Below are positions 23,801 through 40,470 of a DNA stretch of 64,000 nt, one piece after another (positions within the stretch are counted from its first letter, which is position 1; each line of letters starts with the position of its first letter). The position numbers were made by a program, and so were the translations under genes. The notes under the pieces are model-generated. The model did not search any database and had not been told where the DNA came from. It saw only the letters and a list, made by a program, of their open reading frames with translations. The stretch comes from Pristionchus mayeri (taxonomy: Eukaryota > Nematoda > Chromadorea > Rhabditida > Neodiplogasteridae). Where the stretch lies: positions 12,308,365-12,372,364 of the forward strand of contig BTRK01000006.1 in assembly GCA_036245805.1 (NCBI GenBank), read 5' to 3'.

Positions 23801-26800
23801 TACAAGACGTGAAGTTGGTCTTCGGTAATGTCGGTCATAGTTTATTCTACCTTGAAGCGGCCGCTTTTATATATCTTTAGGGGAGTACCTCCGAGAACAC
23901 TCTAGAACATTCTAGAGTTGGGAAATTGCCAACCTGCAAAAAAGCGGGAAAATTAAATTTTTTTAAAAATCTTGTATTCATTATCGACCAACCTAATATT
24001 ATTCCGAAATCCCCCTCGTGCTGCCCAAATCATCATCTGTACATTTTGAAAACAAATGAGGGCCTCATGATTTCGTACTCCATCACGCGCGCTCTCAGCC
24101 GCGTTATCATTTCATGCGTCTCTTCAACCAAAAAAGTGCGGCGAACAAAGAGCCGAGTTTCGTCGTTGATTCACAAAAGAATAAGATAGCGAGTATTCGT
24201 CTGACTCTCTCCAATCCACGCGCTCTCTCGTCGATCAGAGGGTAGGAGAGAGTGTGCGTGGAATCGAGAGAGCGGGACGGACCATTATTTAAAGATAAGA
24301 ATCGTGCCTGATCATCAGGGGTGATAAGGGAATTAGCGGAGGCGCCCCTGATAAGCCTCCGGCTTTTGGTACTCTGCACACCCTGCGAATCACGAAAGAT
24401 GTCATCATCACCAAAATGTCGCCGTATTCGCAGGGCGGCAACGGGGCTTATCACTTATCAGGCGCTTGCGCAATTCGTAGGTGATTTCGTGTCGCATCGG
24501 AGTGTGATGTGATCGCGGCCGGGCTCATAAACTACGAGAGCCATTGACGTCAAACCCTCGCCCCGCCAGAGACAATTCCGGCGGTGCGGAAACACCCCTG
24601 CGCAATGAGTCAGGCAGAAAGTCGCCCTGCCCTTCCCGTCACTTTCTCGGAGAAATTTCCAAACAGTTCGAAATTGCAAAATTCATCGTAAGGGGGGGGG
24701 GGCTGACGAAATTGGGCGCTCGTTTTCGAATTTTTCCCCGATTAATCATCGGATTCAAGCGCAACGCCTTATTCATTCCCTTCTCCACGAAAGACTAATG
24801 AGTGATGATCGAATAAAAAAAGAGATGGCGTCATCTTCGAAGCGTTCGTCTAGCTAGAGTGATCCAGGGGAATTGGTGCACTTAAAGCGACTAAATCAAA
24901 AGAAATTGCCTGTGATCCAACACTTGCCAGAATAAGGCTCAATCGATTTTGTTATTATTATGGATGGTGCAATACGTTAACACAGCATTACTATCTGCCA
25001 AATGCAATTCCTTAAGCGATATTTCTGAAACATAACTCAACCAAGTCCGATCGACAAAACTGCATCCACCTACCGCTACTAGGAGAGCTCCGTCATCGTA
25101 AATTTTAGCCTCAGCATACCCCCCCCCCCCCCAACAATCGACATTCTCATACCTGGTCTGTAGATGTGCTGCTGAATGTTGTCCGTGGCGCGCCAGGCCT
25201 TGTCGTACGGATTGTAGGAGTCCTCGTCCATCGCGCCCGAGTCCAGACCCTGCAAGCAAAGAGAGGGCGAGATGAGGGTGTCCAGATCGGCAAGAAGTAC
25301 ACTCCCAATCAAGGAGACGTATCGATAGTTTTCCAAATTTTTACAAAAAATTTTTTTTACTAAAGTCTCTGATCAATCGTTGTTTGACAACTGCAATAGC
25401 ATAAAAATACACAGCGAAACCCCGATCGCCCAAGGGCACAAGTTCACCCCAAAGAGCAACTGGCCAACTCCCCAATGTCTCCCTAGCTCATGCAGCCTTC
25501 CTCACAATAGATCCGAAAAAAAGCCCCAATCTTTCAGTATTTTCAGAGTCATCTCCCTCTCTCTCACTGGTCAGACTGACATTGCGAGAGAGTCAGACGA
25601 CATCTACATTCACTACCCGTACTATATCCCTGCACCCTCCCCCCTCACCTTGGACTGGTCGAAGAGGCGCTGATCGAATTGCGTCTCGCCCGACCTCGCC
25701 TTGTTGTCTGGCAGGCCGAGTACGATCTTCTCCGAGATGTCGCGCTCCTGCAATATCGATTACTAAATTTTTTTAATTGATTTATTGGTTATCTGAGAGA
25801 CATCATATCTGGCAGATATTATCTGCACTGATGAAATCTATTTAGGTTTAGCTGATTTTAATCACGGGGTCGTGTGCAAGAGATTGCTGAAAGAATTTTC
25901 GAAGCAATATATGACAAGTTTGAAACAGAAACACACGAGCTGATGTTCGTGTCGGAAATATTAATTAATTTTGTGTGAAACACGTACGAGGACAAGACTG
26001 CAGCATCACAGAACCAGTCACTATGTTGAAAAACCCGGAGCACGAAACATGATAGTTAGGAGGGAATGGGGCAAATAAATGCATAAATACAAAAAGAGAA
26101 ACGAATGGTTTTTGTGAAAGGGGCAAGTGCGAAATGACTGCTTCATTGTCAAGCCCTACACTATACCGAAATGTTGGAACACGAACCACAATGGCTGGTT
26201 GTGAAAAAAATATTCTGCGTGCTCAATTGTTACAATACCAACAAGAGGACACGTAAAATTATGAATACTCCCTCCTATCATGTTCAATGTTTATAGCCAG
26301 CAAGAGATACACAACGACAGCCGAAGACAGGCCACTCACCCGCTCTCTCCTGAGGCGATCCGCCTTGTCCGGCCTGTTCCTGGCGATGTTTCGCTCCTTG
26401 CGCGCGTCGTCTTGTCGATCGCGACTGCAAGGGGGGAGGGGAGAGATAATGTGTATTACCTGGATGCAAGTTCAATTCCCCCCTACCCACTCACCGGATG
26501 GCGTCTCTCTCCTTCGCCTCGGCGTCGTCCTCCTTGACGCGCGGCGCGGCCGCACGCTCCGCGCGCGCCTTCGCCGCCATCGCGCGCATCTTCTCCTCCT
26601 GCTCCGTCTGCAAAGAGAAGGGAGTTATGGCTAATTGGAGTAACTTATAGTAGCATAGTCCATAATTAGCAACGAGGGGCAAAGAAGGGGGTGAAATGTG
26701 TATGTTCTGCGGATCTTACTGAATATATCAGATGCTACATTCAGCTAGCCAAATTATACCCGACTGCAACTTGAAAAGGCTGGTTCGGAATCCTGGTTTG

Positions 26801-29800
26801 TTGACAAGGGATAAAAGTTGTTTCACAAGTACTTCAACTCAAAATTAGAATTTACATTTTGCTAGCAAAGTAATGCTCTCCTGAAACCTAAACATCCCTG
26901 GTCAATATCCTCATACAAAACACTCTCCCCTTGCTTACCTTCTTGTTCTGGGCGATCTTCCTCTCGAGCATCGCGCGCTGCTCCACAGCGTCTCTCGCCT
27001 GTAATTCATTTATCAGCCGGTCAATAACTTAATTAGTCATCATGCTAATTAATTAATTATTTACCTGTCGATCGGCAATATACAGCGCCTCGGAGAGACG
27101 CGCGAAGTTCTCGTTAATGTGTTGCTGCAAGGAGTTAGATCGATTACAAAGACCGATTATTAACTTCTACAGTACTCTCAAGGAGGATTACTGTTTCAAC
27201 AAGACTCTAATCGATCGATAATCTCACCTGCTGCAGTCCTCTACCGTCGGCGGCGAGTCTCTTGTCGAGGGCGACGGTGAAACCTGCGAGAAGGAGGACC
27301 CTTAGAGGGGCGAGCGGCCGACACTCCGGTATTGAGCAAATTTGCAACTACTTTAACGGCAGACCCAAACCCGAAAGGTGCTAGTCAACAGCAAAAAAGT
27401 AGTTTTTTTTCAGATCATTTGACTTTTAGCAACAGACTCTGCGCACCACTATCGTCTTCAAAGCGTCGACACTGTAACGCGCTCCCTGAAACCTATTGCC
27501 TGCGGGTCCGCTCACCCTTGGAGTTCCTCTAGTTGCACAATTCTATAGTTCATGCTATCGTTTTTCTCTTCCTAACGGAAACTGTAATAGCATCTTCACA
27601 GCAAGAACAGTTATGGGCTCCCTGAAACCTATTTTCTACGAGCCCGCTCATCCTTGGTATTCTTCTAGCTAGAAAAATGCTATCGTAGCTAATGATATCA
27701 TGTTCTTTTTTCAACTCAACGGAGACTGTACTAACACCTGCACAGCGGGAACATTGTTATGCGCTCCCTGAAACCTAGATCATGCGGGTCCGCTCACCCT
27801 TGGGGTTCTTCCAGTTGGAGATGCACGGCGGGATCTTCCAGTCCGCCTGATCCTTTACTGTGGTCTGCAAATTATATACTGTACAATGTGCAATCAATCG
27901 ATAATTTACCGCATTCAGACATCCATTTCTACTGCTGAATCTGGTGAGACTATTTAAGTTTATAAATATAAATAATTAAACAAATCCCCACCTTTCTGGG
28001 TGGGGAGTGCATCACGGGCGCGGGTGGAGAGGGCGGCGCCATCGGGATCTTCGAGTTGATCCTGCAAGTGATGGGGGACTAGGTGGGGAGAAGTGGTGTA
28101 AACTCGGTGAGTCCTTGCTGCAATGGTTCATGTTAAATATGCACAACACAGATCCGCGCTAACAATAAAAAACGATAGAGGCTGTAAAAACAATCCGAAA
28201 ATAATCAGAACAACGCTGAGAATTTGTGATGAGTATAAAAGCCGAAGATCCAACGTTTATTCCAGTGTAAAAAAACCTTAACGTAAGTTGAGCTCTAATA
28301 CACTGATAAGTTACCGTACCCGTACCGTAGCCCTTTGCCCCCACTCACTTGAACTTGGGCGGCTCCATAGGGTCCTTCTGCTCTTCCACCATGCGGATAA
28401 TGCGCTGCTGCGAGCCAGTTGCACCTGAAGGACCGTTGACTATATTCAGTCTATGTTCAGTGAAATTGTTCACATTCAGATGCAATAAAAGCACAGCACG
28501 TTTATCGGGTAAATCGGTTGTTTCAAGTTGAAGCTCCAGGTAGGTAGAGGATCATTCCTGTTCGCCCCACTGTTGCGAGTGCAAAAGGGCAGACAATAAT
28601 GACTAAATTCCTTCTATCGGATAATAAAAAAGTGACACTTCCTGCTCACCCGACTGCTGCGAGGGCGTGTAGCGCACGAACTGCGCGGGCGCCTGCTTCT
28701 CCGCGTGCCGCACGGGCAGCGCCGACTCCACCTAGAGAGAGGGAAATTGCGGATAATTGTTAAAAGTCATTTTTATATTGCCCGGGAATTTATGCTTATT
28801 AATGAATAAAAAAGAGATGCTTCAGGGATTCTTGAATAAAATAGAAAAATTTTGATTTGTGTTTCAGACTTTCCATAAAGCAAATGAAATTGCAACAAAA
28901 ACAATTTCTCGTTGATTGAATAGAGTAAATGAAAAATAACCACACCTTGCTCCTGGTGATCTTCTCGAGCGCCATGCGCGTCGCCTCGGTGATGTCGCGC
29001 ACCGTCTCGTCGTCGGGTCTTAATTGAATTAATTAATTAATACAATAAAATCTAGCGAATAAGCAATAACAAAAATATTTCTTTAACTGCGCAATTGAAC
29101 ATGCTCCAATGACAGCGCAGAGATGGGAGAGTATTTAGGTGAGCTAAAATTAAATAAATTTAAAATAGTACCTGTGGAAGGTCTCGTCGTCCTCGTCGAT
29201 GATCTTCGCCTTCATGTCGGCGAGCTTCGAGTAGACAATCTGCAATATTGAGCAATCTAACACCGGGTAAACCTTCCGTTTCAACGAAAATCTTTATAAA
29301 AATTCAGCAAACGTTTACCGGGTAAGACTTCAGCTGTTGTCGAAAAAATGCCAAAAATAAGGCATGTAACAAGGATTTTACCATAACAATGGCTAAGTTT
29401 ACAAAATATGAAATATTCATAGCTACATGGCTTGAAACCCAATCAAACCTTGTCCTTGCCGTGGCCGATTCTCGCGATCGCATCGTGCCTCAGCTTTCCC
29501 TCCGAGTCGAACTGCAGCGCAACCGTCTTGTCGTTCTTGCCCTGAATAATATTAATATTATATAATTTAAAATGTAATAATTAATCTTCTTCCGTGGTCC
29601 AAATCGATACGGATTCTTTGTGGACAGTTCGTAGCGAGAAAAATGTTGAACGGAGCATACGGAGAGGTACTAGGAGTGGATAATCGGTGCCTATGCAGTG
29701 CCACAAGAACAAATATGCTGCTAATTCAAATTAATATATTATTAAAATAAAATAATTATTAAAGTGTAACCTTTCGCTCGAGGCCCATGCCCAGAGGGAA

Positions 29801-30270
29801 CTGGGCGACGAAGATCTCCGGGAAGGCGCCACCATCGCCAAAGTCCTGCAGTTATATTTAAACTAAATTATAATCAAGACCCTGAAGCGGAGCAATAGAA
29901 GAAAGAAAGGAGAATATAAAAGTATACGCGACTCCTTGCTACTGTCGGCAAAGATTCCAAGTTTGGCAGCAAGTGCCAAACGTGGACCCAGAAAACAGTT
30001 TTGCCCTTTCCCTATTTTATGCGAATCTAGTGTAAAATACCTCGGGCGTCTTGGGCTTGTAGCCCTGTCTGTGGCCGTAGCGGGGCGGCTCCTTGACAGC
30101 GACCGCGAGTCCGACCGCGTCCTCCTTTCCTCTGAACCACGGGTCGCGCCGGACCGCCGAGTACTCGTCGGTAACGGCGGACGGAGTGGGCAGAAGACTG
30201 GAAGAGAGGCACAATTAGCTCCAAAATCGACTTGAAATCGAGGAACTCACTCAGTAAGCTTCACCGACAT
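20846..30270 (-). CDS. skp-1: SNW1/SKIP (Prp45) homolog, spliceosome factor
   Basis: Nineteen exons on the minus strand give 531 aa, near the human length of 536: 30270-30251, 30197-30041, 29845-29771, 29541-29449, 29239-29172, 29018-28946, 28731-28650, 28424-28349, 28061-27992, 27864-27798, 27283-27228, 27124-27065, 26998-26939, 26607-26495, 26424-26340, 25747-25649, 25249-25153, 22079-21949 and 20959-20846. All phases agree. Signatures: DFGDGGAFPEI near residue 60, YTPSQQ, RMVEEQKDPMEPP, the SNW motif CISNWKN (252-258), LDKRLAADGRGLQ, then NLDKDVYGDDL and a basic C-terminus after FGLGDLF. SNW1 works in the activated spliceosome and as a transcription coregulator (family knowledge). A TTTCAG acceptor at 30298-30303 precedes the start. 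Intron 17 carries a mariner; intron 10 carries decoy splice-junction copies. Confidence 0.97.
22752..23996 (-). mobile_element. mariner-family transposon in SNW1 intron 17
   Basis: The terminal inverted repeats start TTAGGTTGGTCGATAATGAA and match at the two ends with about one mismatch over the first 32 bp. TA dinucleotides flank the element (22750-22751 and 23997-23998), as expected for TA target duplication. Its 1,245 bp length fits mariner. It lies in the same orientation as the host gene. Confidence 0.95.
22827..23838 (-). pseudogene. mariner transposase, frameshifted
   Basis: Two overlapping minus-strand frames together cover a mariner transposase. The N-terminal frame (23838-23239) has the helix-turn-helix part and TGDESWILYDN with the first catalytic Asp. 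The C-terminal frame (stop at 22827) has LLHDNARPHT with the second Asp and YSPDLAPSDYHLF with the third, giving the mariner DD34D layout. A frameshift near 23250 separates them, so no full-length protein is made. The near-identical TIRs and otherwise open frames suggest a fairly young copy. Confidence 0.93.
24203..24276. repeat. palindromic GAGA-type motif pair
   Basis: GACTCTCTCCAATCCACGCG followed by CTCTCTCG faces AGTGTGCGTGGAATCGAGAG as an approximate inverted repeat. It has the same design as the pair at 18048-18118. It lies in SNW1 intron 17 just beyond the mariner. Function unknown. Confidence 0.6.
27479..27762. repeat. two degenerate tandem copies of the SNW1 exon 10 donor region
   Basis: A unit of about 140-145 bp beginning GCTCCCTGAAACCTA occurs at 27479, 27617 and 27763. 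The third carries the real end of SNW1 exon 10 and its donor. Read on the minus strand, copy 1 keeps CCAAGGGTGAGCGG with an intact GTGAG; copy 2 has ATGAG, so its donor is destroyed. All copies are in intron 10, downstream of the true donor. Confidence 0.85.
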
Positions 30271-31064
30271 CTCGAGGGAAAACGGCGGTTCGGTACCCTG
30301 AAACGGTAAATACATACACAAAATTTGAAGCGGGAGATGCGCACACATCATTTGAGCAACAATTAACACAAAAATCGCGATATAAAAACGGACACCGAGC
30401 GATAACCTGTTTCGAATAGCAAGCCAACTTTTGAAAACTAGAATTCACGCCAAGAGAATGTTGCAGGTCAGTATAAATTTGCTAGTGCGTTTGATTCTCT
30501 ACAGTGCCATATGAACTTTAAATAGACGCGCGTTGAGACCCACGGGACCGTGTTTAAGAACCAGGAAAAAGAACGCTTTCTCTTTCCCGGTTCTCATTCA
30601 TGAATATATTACGGCTCTCAGCGTTGAAACTCAAATCTTTCGGGATGTAAATATTTAATTTTACTCGAATTTTCGCTTTATGTTCTTTTAGTTCATCATA
30701 CCGTTGGTCTCCTACTAGTTCTATTGTTTATAACTACTCTGCTGCAACTGATAATCCGTGTTTGACTGTTCTCGACCAAGGTATCAAACTGTGCAATGTT
30801 GCTTTCCGACCTTTGACCTACCATCCACTCCTTCTTCCATGAATCTTTCTTACCGAATTGCATCGTGTAACGAATATATTTGGCGTAATTCTATCATGTA
30901 GTTCATTCGCTCACTATGTTTACCTGAATTCGCTGGTCTCTCACCGTTGACTCGTATCGAATATTGATCGAGTCCTTCCCCAATCGCATGTGAAACGGAA
31001 TATATGAAACCTTGTACCTGATCTTACGTGATACTGTCTATTACTGCATAAAGACATATCGTAA

Positions 31065-31095
<31 letters not shown>

Positions 31096-31133
31096 TGTCT
31101 GTCTGTTTGTCTGTCTGCCTTTGTTTGTCTGTC
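31065..31133. repeat. (GTCT)n microsatellite
   Basis: An imperfect tetranucleotide tract of GTCT/GTCC units runs for about 69 bp. It is a simple repeat and not coding. Confidence 0.9.
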
Positions 31134-31533
31134 ACACTTTTTCTACAAATCGATATAATTCGCTTCAAAATCATCCTATGTGCCTAAGACCTTGACCATA
31201 TGAAAACCCTTCACGAGTACTTTCAAAATTTGATCTTTGATCTTTGTAGTTTGTAGTTTGATCTTTTTCTTCAAATGATTCGAACGCGCTTCAAAATCAT
31301 CGTAGAAGGATAGGACCTGGACCGTTGGCATCCCCATCGCGAGCGCTTTTAAAATATGAAACTTGATCTTTGATCTCTTTTCTTCAAATTTCTCTAACTT
31401 GGCTCAAACACGTCCGCGTGACGTCGGACCTTTAGCATCCTCACGACGAGCACTTTCAGCACACCACACAACATGGTGCATTTTACCAAATCGCAGAAAA
31501 CTCAAATGCACCCCGTGCACCACCCGCCACACC

Positions 31534-31935
31534 ATCCCAACCTGCTCTCACTCCCCGCAGCGTAAGCGTTGTGAAAGGCTCGTGAGGCTGAGGGTGATTC
31601 GAAAAAGTTGGGATGGGGCGAAGCCCCATCCCAACTTGTTCGAATTGTCCGAGGCCTCACGAGCCTTTTACAACGTTTTAAGCAGGCTTCCACTTGCATA
31701 CCTTAGAACACGGTAACGTAGTTATTTGCGCATTCACAAACTCATCTTTTTGAAATATAGCACCTAGCTGTTTTAAAGTCTCCCAACTTGCTCTCACTCC
31801 CCGCAGCGTAAGCGTTATGAAAGGCTCGTGAGGCCGAGGGTGATTCGAAAAAGTTGGGATGAGGCGAAGCCCCATCCCAACTCTTTCGAATTGCCCGAGG
31901 CCTCACGAGCCTTTTACAACGTTTTAAGCAGGCTC
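31534..31935. repeat. duplicated inverted-repeat unit
   Basis: Two direct copies (31534-31687 and 31780-31935, period 246) each contain a foldback. In copy 1, GAAAGGCTCGTGAGGC and AAAGTTGGGATGGGGC are mirrored by GCCCCATCCCAACTT and GGCCTCACGAGCCTTT (31568-31673; copy 2 at 31814-31920). A relative is at 411-484. Confidence 0.88.
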
Positions 31936-32161
31936 TCACCAGTCGCGTCCAATTGTTATCCTTAAAAATACAACCCTGCGAACCACGTAGCGACCGAAGG
32001 TCGCTAGTTTAGCTATCATCCTTTAGCAATACAATCTTCCGAACCTCATTTGGCTTCTGTCTCTTCCATGCTTCTCCTTGTTGATAACGGATTTCGTCTC
32101 ACCGTCTCTTCATTTTCCACACTCTCTCGCCGATCGATCGAAATTCGAAATCTCTTTAGCA

Positions 32162-37187
<5,026 letters not shown>

Positions 37188-37409
37188 CTACCGTACCCCT
37201 CATTACCGTAATCTTTTAACCCGTAATTTTGGTTTCCTTGTACTTCACCTGAATCAGCTATTGCCTTATTTGCCGTATCCTTTATTTGCATCTATCTACT
37301 GAATCGATCGGAAACCGGTAGCTAGCATTATGTGTACATAGATAATTTTCATATTTTGCCATGTCACATAATTTCATCTTTGATCTTTGATCTACCTCGA
37401 TCACTCGCG

Positions 37410-40400
37410 TTAATTCCGAGATTCGAATTTCGCGCTCGATTGTTCCCCCCATTATTTTCATAGATAACAATAAAGCAAATTGAGGAATGAACGAAGCTGA
37501 GAAGTCGCTGAGAGTGACGTCATCTAACAGGGTGCTGACTGCGAGAGGAGAGGAAGTTAGAGAGGTATGGTTGAAGGGGAGGGGAAAGGGTGCGAGAAAG
37601 GAAGAGTAAAATTATTCGTTTTTGGAAAAGAGGATGAAATGCATTGTGGTTTCCAACTTTCTGAATACTTGAGGTAACATTGAAACACTCAATTGCAGTG
37701 TAAGTAAAATATCTCGAATTTCGTCCCTCTCTTTTTTTTATTTCTTGCTTATCTGAGATCCTCTAGTACTACCAAACCCATAACAAAAATGAGTAAGCAG
37801 AGAAGAAAGTATTAATTTATTGCGAACAAAGGATTGGAAGAACTGCTTCATCACGTTTTCAGTTGCCTTGTATTTCTTATGAAACATGAATGGGCGAGTG
37901 CCACCAGAAACATTTCAAAATGATGATAAGACGATTCACCACTTCCAGTCAGTAATGATACAAATTGAGGAATGGCCGAGACTGGGAAGAAGCGGGGGTG
38001 ACGTCATCTCACATGTTGCTGAGGAGGGAAGAGAAGGTACGGAGTGAGAAAGTGGAGTACAATAGGAGGAAATGGTCGAGCAGTAGAGAAGATTTTTAAT
38101 TCACGGGGTTGGTGGACGTCAACGCTTTTTTCCGATTGTCTGACAACTTAAGATAGTTCTGAAACACAGATCAGCCGTGTAAGTGAAATATCTGGAAATT
38201 CTTTCTTTACGTGTGTCAATGTTCTTGCGCCATGAGAATCCATTTGTCTTCTAGTACTACCAATAGCGCAATAAACATAGTCATTAGGAAATGATATTCA
38301 TGTGGATTTTATTGAAGTTGGAGATAATACAATGACTGTGGCATCATGTTATCGGTCTATCTTGTATATCTGGTGAAACAATAATGGGCAAGTGCCACCA
38401 GTAACACTGTGTAGTGCGGTGAAGAAGAGAGACCATTTCCAATCATTAATGATACAAATTGAGGAATGGTCGAGTCTGAAAAGAGGTGGAGGGTGACGTC
38501 ATCTCACACGTTGCTGAGGAGGAGAGAGGAAGGAAGGTACAGTGCTAATACATCTGTACTCCTGCAGTCGTCTAGTTCTACAAAAAGCTCAATAAGCATA
38601 GGCATTAGGATATTCATGTCGATTTTATTGAAGTTGGAGATAATACAATGACTGTGGCATCATGTTATCGGTCTATCTTGTATATCTGGTGAAACAATAA
38701 TGGGCAAGTGCCACCAGTAACACTGTGTAGTGCGGTGAAGAAGAGAGACCATTTCCAGTCATTAATGATACAAATTGAGGAATGGTCGAGTCTGAAAAGA
38801 GGTGGAGGGTGACGTCATCTCACACGTTGCTGAGGAGGGGAGAGGAAGGAAGGTACAGTGCTAATACATCTGTACTCCTGCAGTCGTCTAGTTCTACAAA
38901 AAGCGCAATAAGCATAGGCATTAGGATATTCATGTCGATTTTATTGAAGTTTTTTTTAGAAAACTGATAGAGAAAAAACTGTGGAATCACGTCATCAGTG
39001 TATCTTGTATGTCTCGTGAAACAAAAATGGGCGAATGCCTCCAGAAACACTGTGCAGTGTGCAGTGTGCGGAAGAAGAAAGACCACTCCCAGTCAGAAAT
39101 TATGTGAATTGAGGAATGGCCGAGGCTGAAACGCAGTGAGTGACGTCATCTCACACGATGTTGAGAAGGGGAGAGGAAGGTACGTAGTGGGAAAGTGGAG
39201 TACAATATGAGTGAATGGGCGAGCAGTAGAGAAAATTTTTTTAATTCACGCGATTGGCAGACAACAACCCTTCTTTCCGATTGTCTGACAGCTTAAGATA
39301 CTGCTGAAACACAGATCAACCTCGTTAGTAAAATTCTTGAATTTCTTTAATTGCGTCTCTCAAAGTTCTTGCGCAATTATGTCCTATAGTCATCGAGTAC
39401 TATCAAAAACACGATGCTAATAGGCATTACGAGAGGAGATTCTGAATTTTATGATGATTTTCAGAGACAAGGGGACTGCAGCATGACTATATCAGTGTAT
39501 CTTGTATATGTTGTGAAACATGAATCGGCGAGTGCCTACAGAAACACTGTGCAGTGTGTGGAAGAAGAAAGGTCACTCCCAGTCAGAAATTATGTGAATT
39601 GAGGAATGGCCGAGGCTGAGACGCAGCGCGTAACGTCATCTCACACGTTGCTGTCGAGAGGAGAGAAAGGTACGGGGTGAGAAAGTGGGATGCGATATGG
39701 GGGAATGATACAGTAGTAGAAGATTTTTTTATTGTGCACATGGTAGCCCATCAAGAACGCATTGTTCCGTTTTTTTATAAATTAAGATACTACTGAAACG
39801 CATATCGGCCATGTGAAAAAAATCTGGAGTGTCTTTAATTACCTCTCTTGAAAGTCGTGTGTAATTATATTCCTCTAGCCCTCTAGTACTAACGCGCAAG
39901 CATAGGCATTAGGAGAGGTGATTGTGAATTTTATTGTTTTTTTTATAGAGACAAAAGAGTATCTTGTATATCTTGTGAAACATGAATGGGCGAGTGCCAT
40001 CAGAAATACTTTGTTAGTCAATGATAATAATCATCGTCCTTTGTCCTTTGTCTCTTGAGTGTCTGGCATAGATTCTCCGAAATCTCATTCATTATTCACA
40101 TCTTATCATAATTATCGACATTCTTCTGCTTCTCACAAACTGATCTCCTTCCGTCGTTCCGATCGTTCTTCCCTCTCGTTCTTTGTTCTGTTGATTGACC
40201 CTATTCAATCTATCTCTAAATACTGTAAACTGCCGATTGCCATATTTTGTGCCGTCGCGTTGCGCTTTAATTTTCGTGGATCTAGCATTCATTCCGCGAT
40301 TCGAATTTCGCGCGCGATTGTTTCCTCCTATTTTCGAAATATTTAATTGTGACAATTGAGGAATGGCCGAGGCAGAGACGCCGAGAGTGGCGTCCTTCCA

Positions 40401-40470
40401 CACTTTGCTGTCGAGAGGAGAGGAAGTGAAGGAGGTACGGTGGGGGATAGATGCGTAGGGTCGAGTAGTT
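37410..40470 (+). repeat. array of seven first-exon modules of the FERRY3 homolog
   Basis: Seven diverged direct copies each contain ATTGAGGAATG, a coding-like stretch with GTGACGTCATCTCACACG, and a donor of the form GGTACGG. Start codons are at 37487 (A), 37972 (B), 38466 (C), 38782 (D), 39116 (E), 39606 (F) and 40363 (G). Spacing is about 316-757 bp; C and D are nearly identical. A and G share a different upstream sequence (GATTCGAATTTCGCG) from B-F, which have TGAAACA and an upstream CCAG. B and E have early stops. Donor phases differ: A and G phase 0, C and D phase 2, F phase 1. Only F fits the canonical exon 2 acceptor. Confidence 0.85.

Larger units (their letters stand above)
30298..32159. 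other. divergent intergenic region SNW1 / ECHS1-like
   Basis: About 1.9 kb between two genes transcribed away from each other, so both promoters should be here. It contains a GTCT microsatellite, a duplicated inverted repeat (31534-31935), ATCTTTGATC motifs, and CCACACTCTCTCGCC about 45 bp upstream of the crotonase start. No coding exon was recognised. Confidence 0.6.

Noticed and set aside
32078..32161. Upstream extension of the ECHS1-like frame from a TTG
   Set aside because: A TCTCTTTAG acceptor lies directly before the ATG at 32162, and the extension overlaps promoter-type CT-rich sequence.
37410..40470. CRISPR-like reading of the spaced repeats
   Set aside because: Unit lengths are hundreds of bases with diverged exon-like content in a eukaryotic, intron-rich sequence; there are no short uniform repeats with unique spacers and no cas genes.
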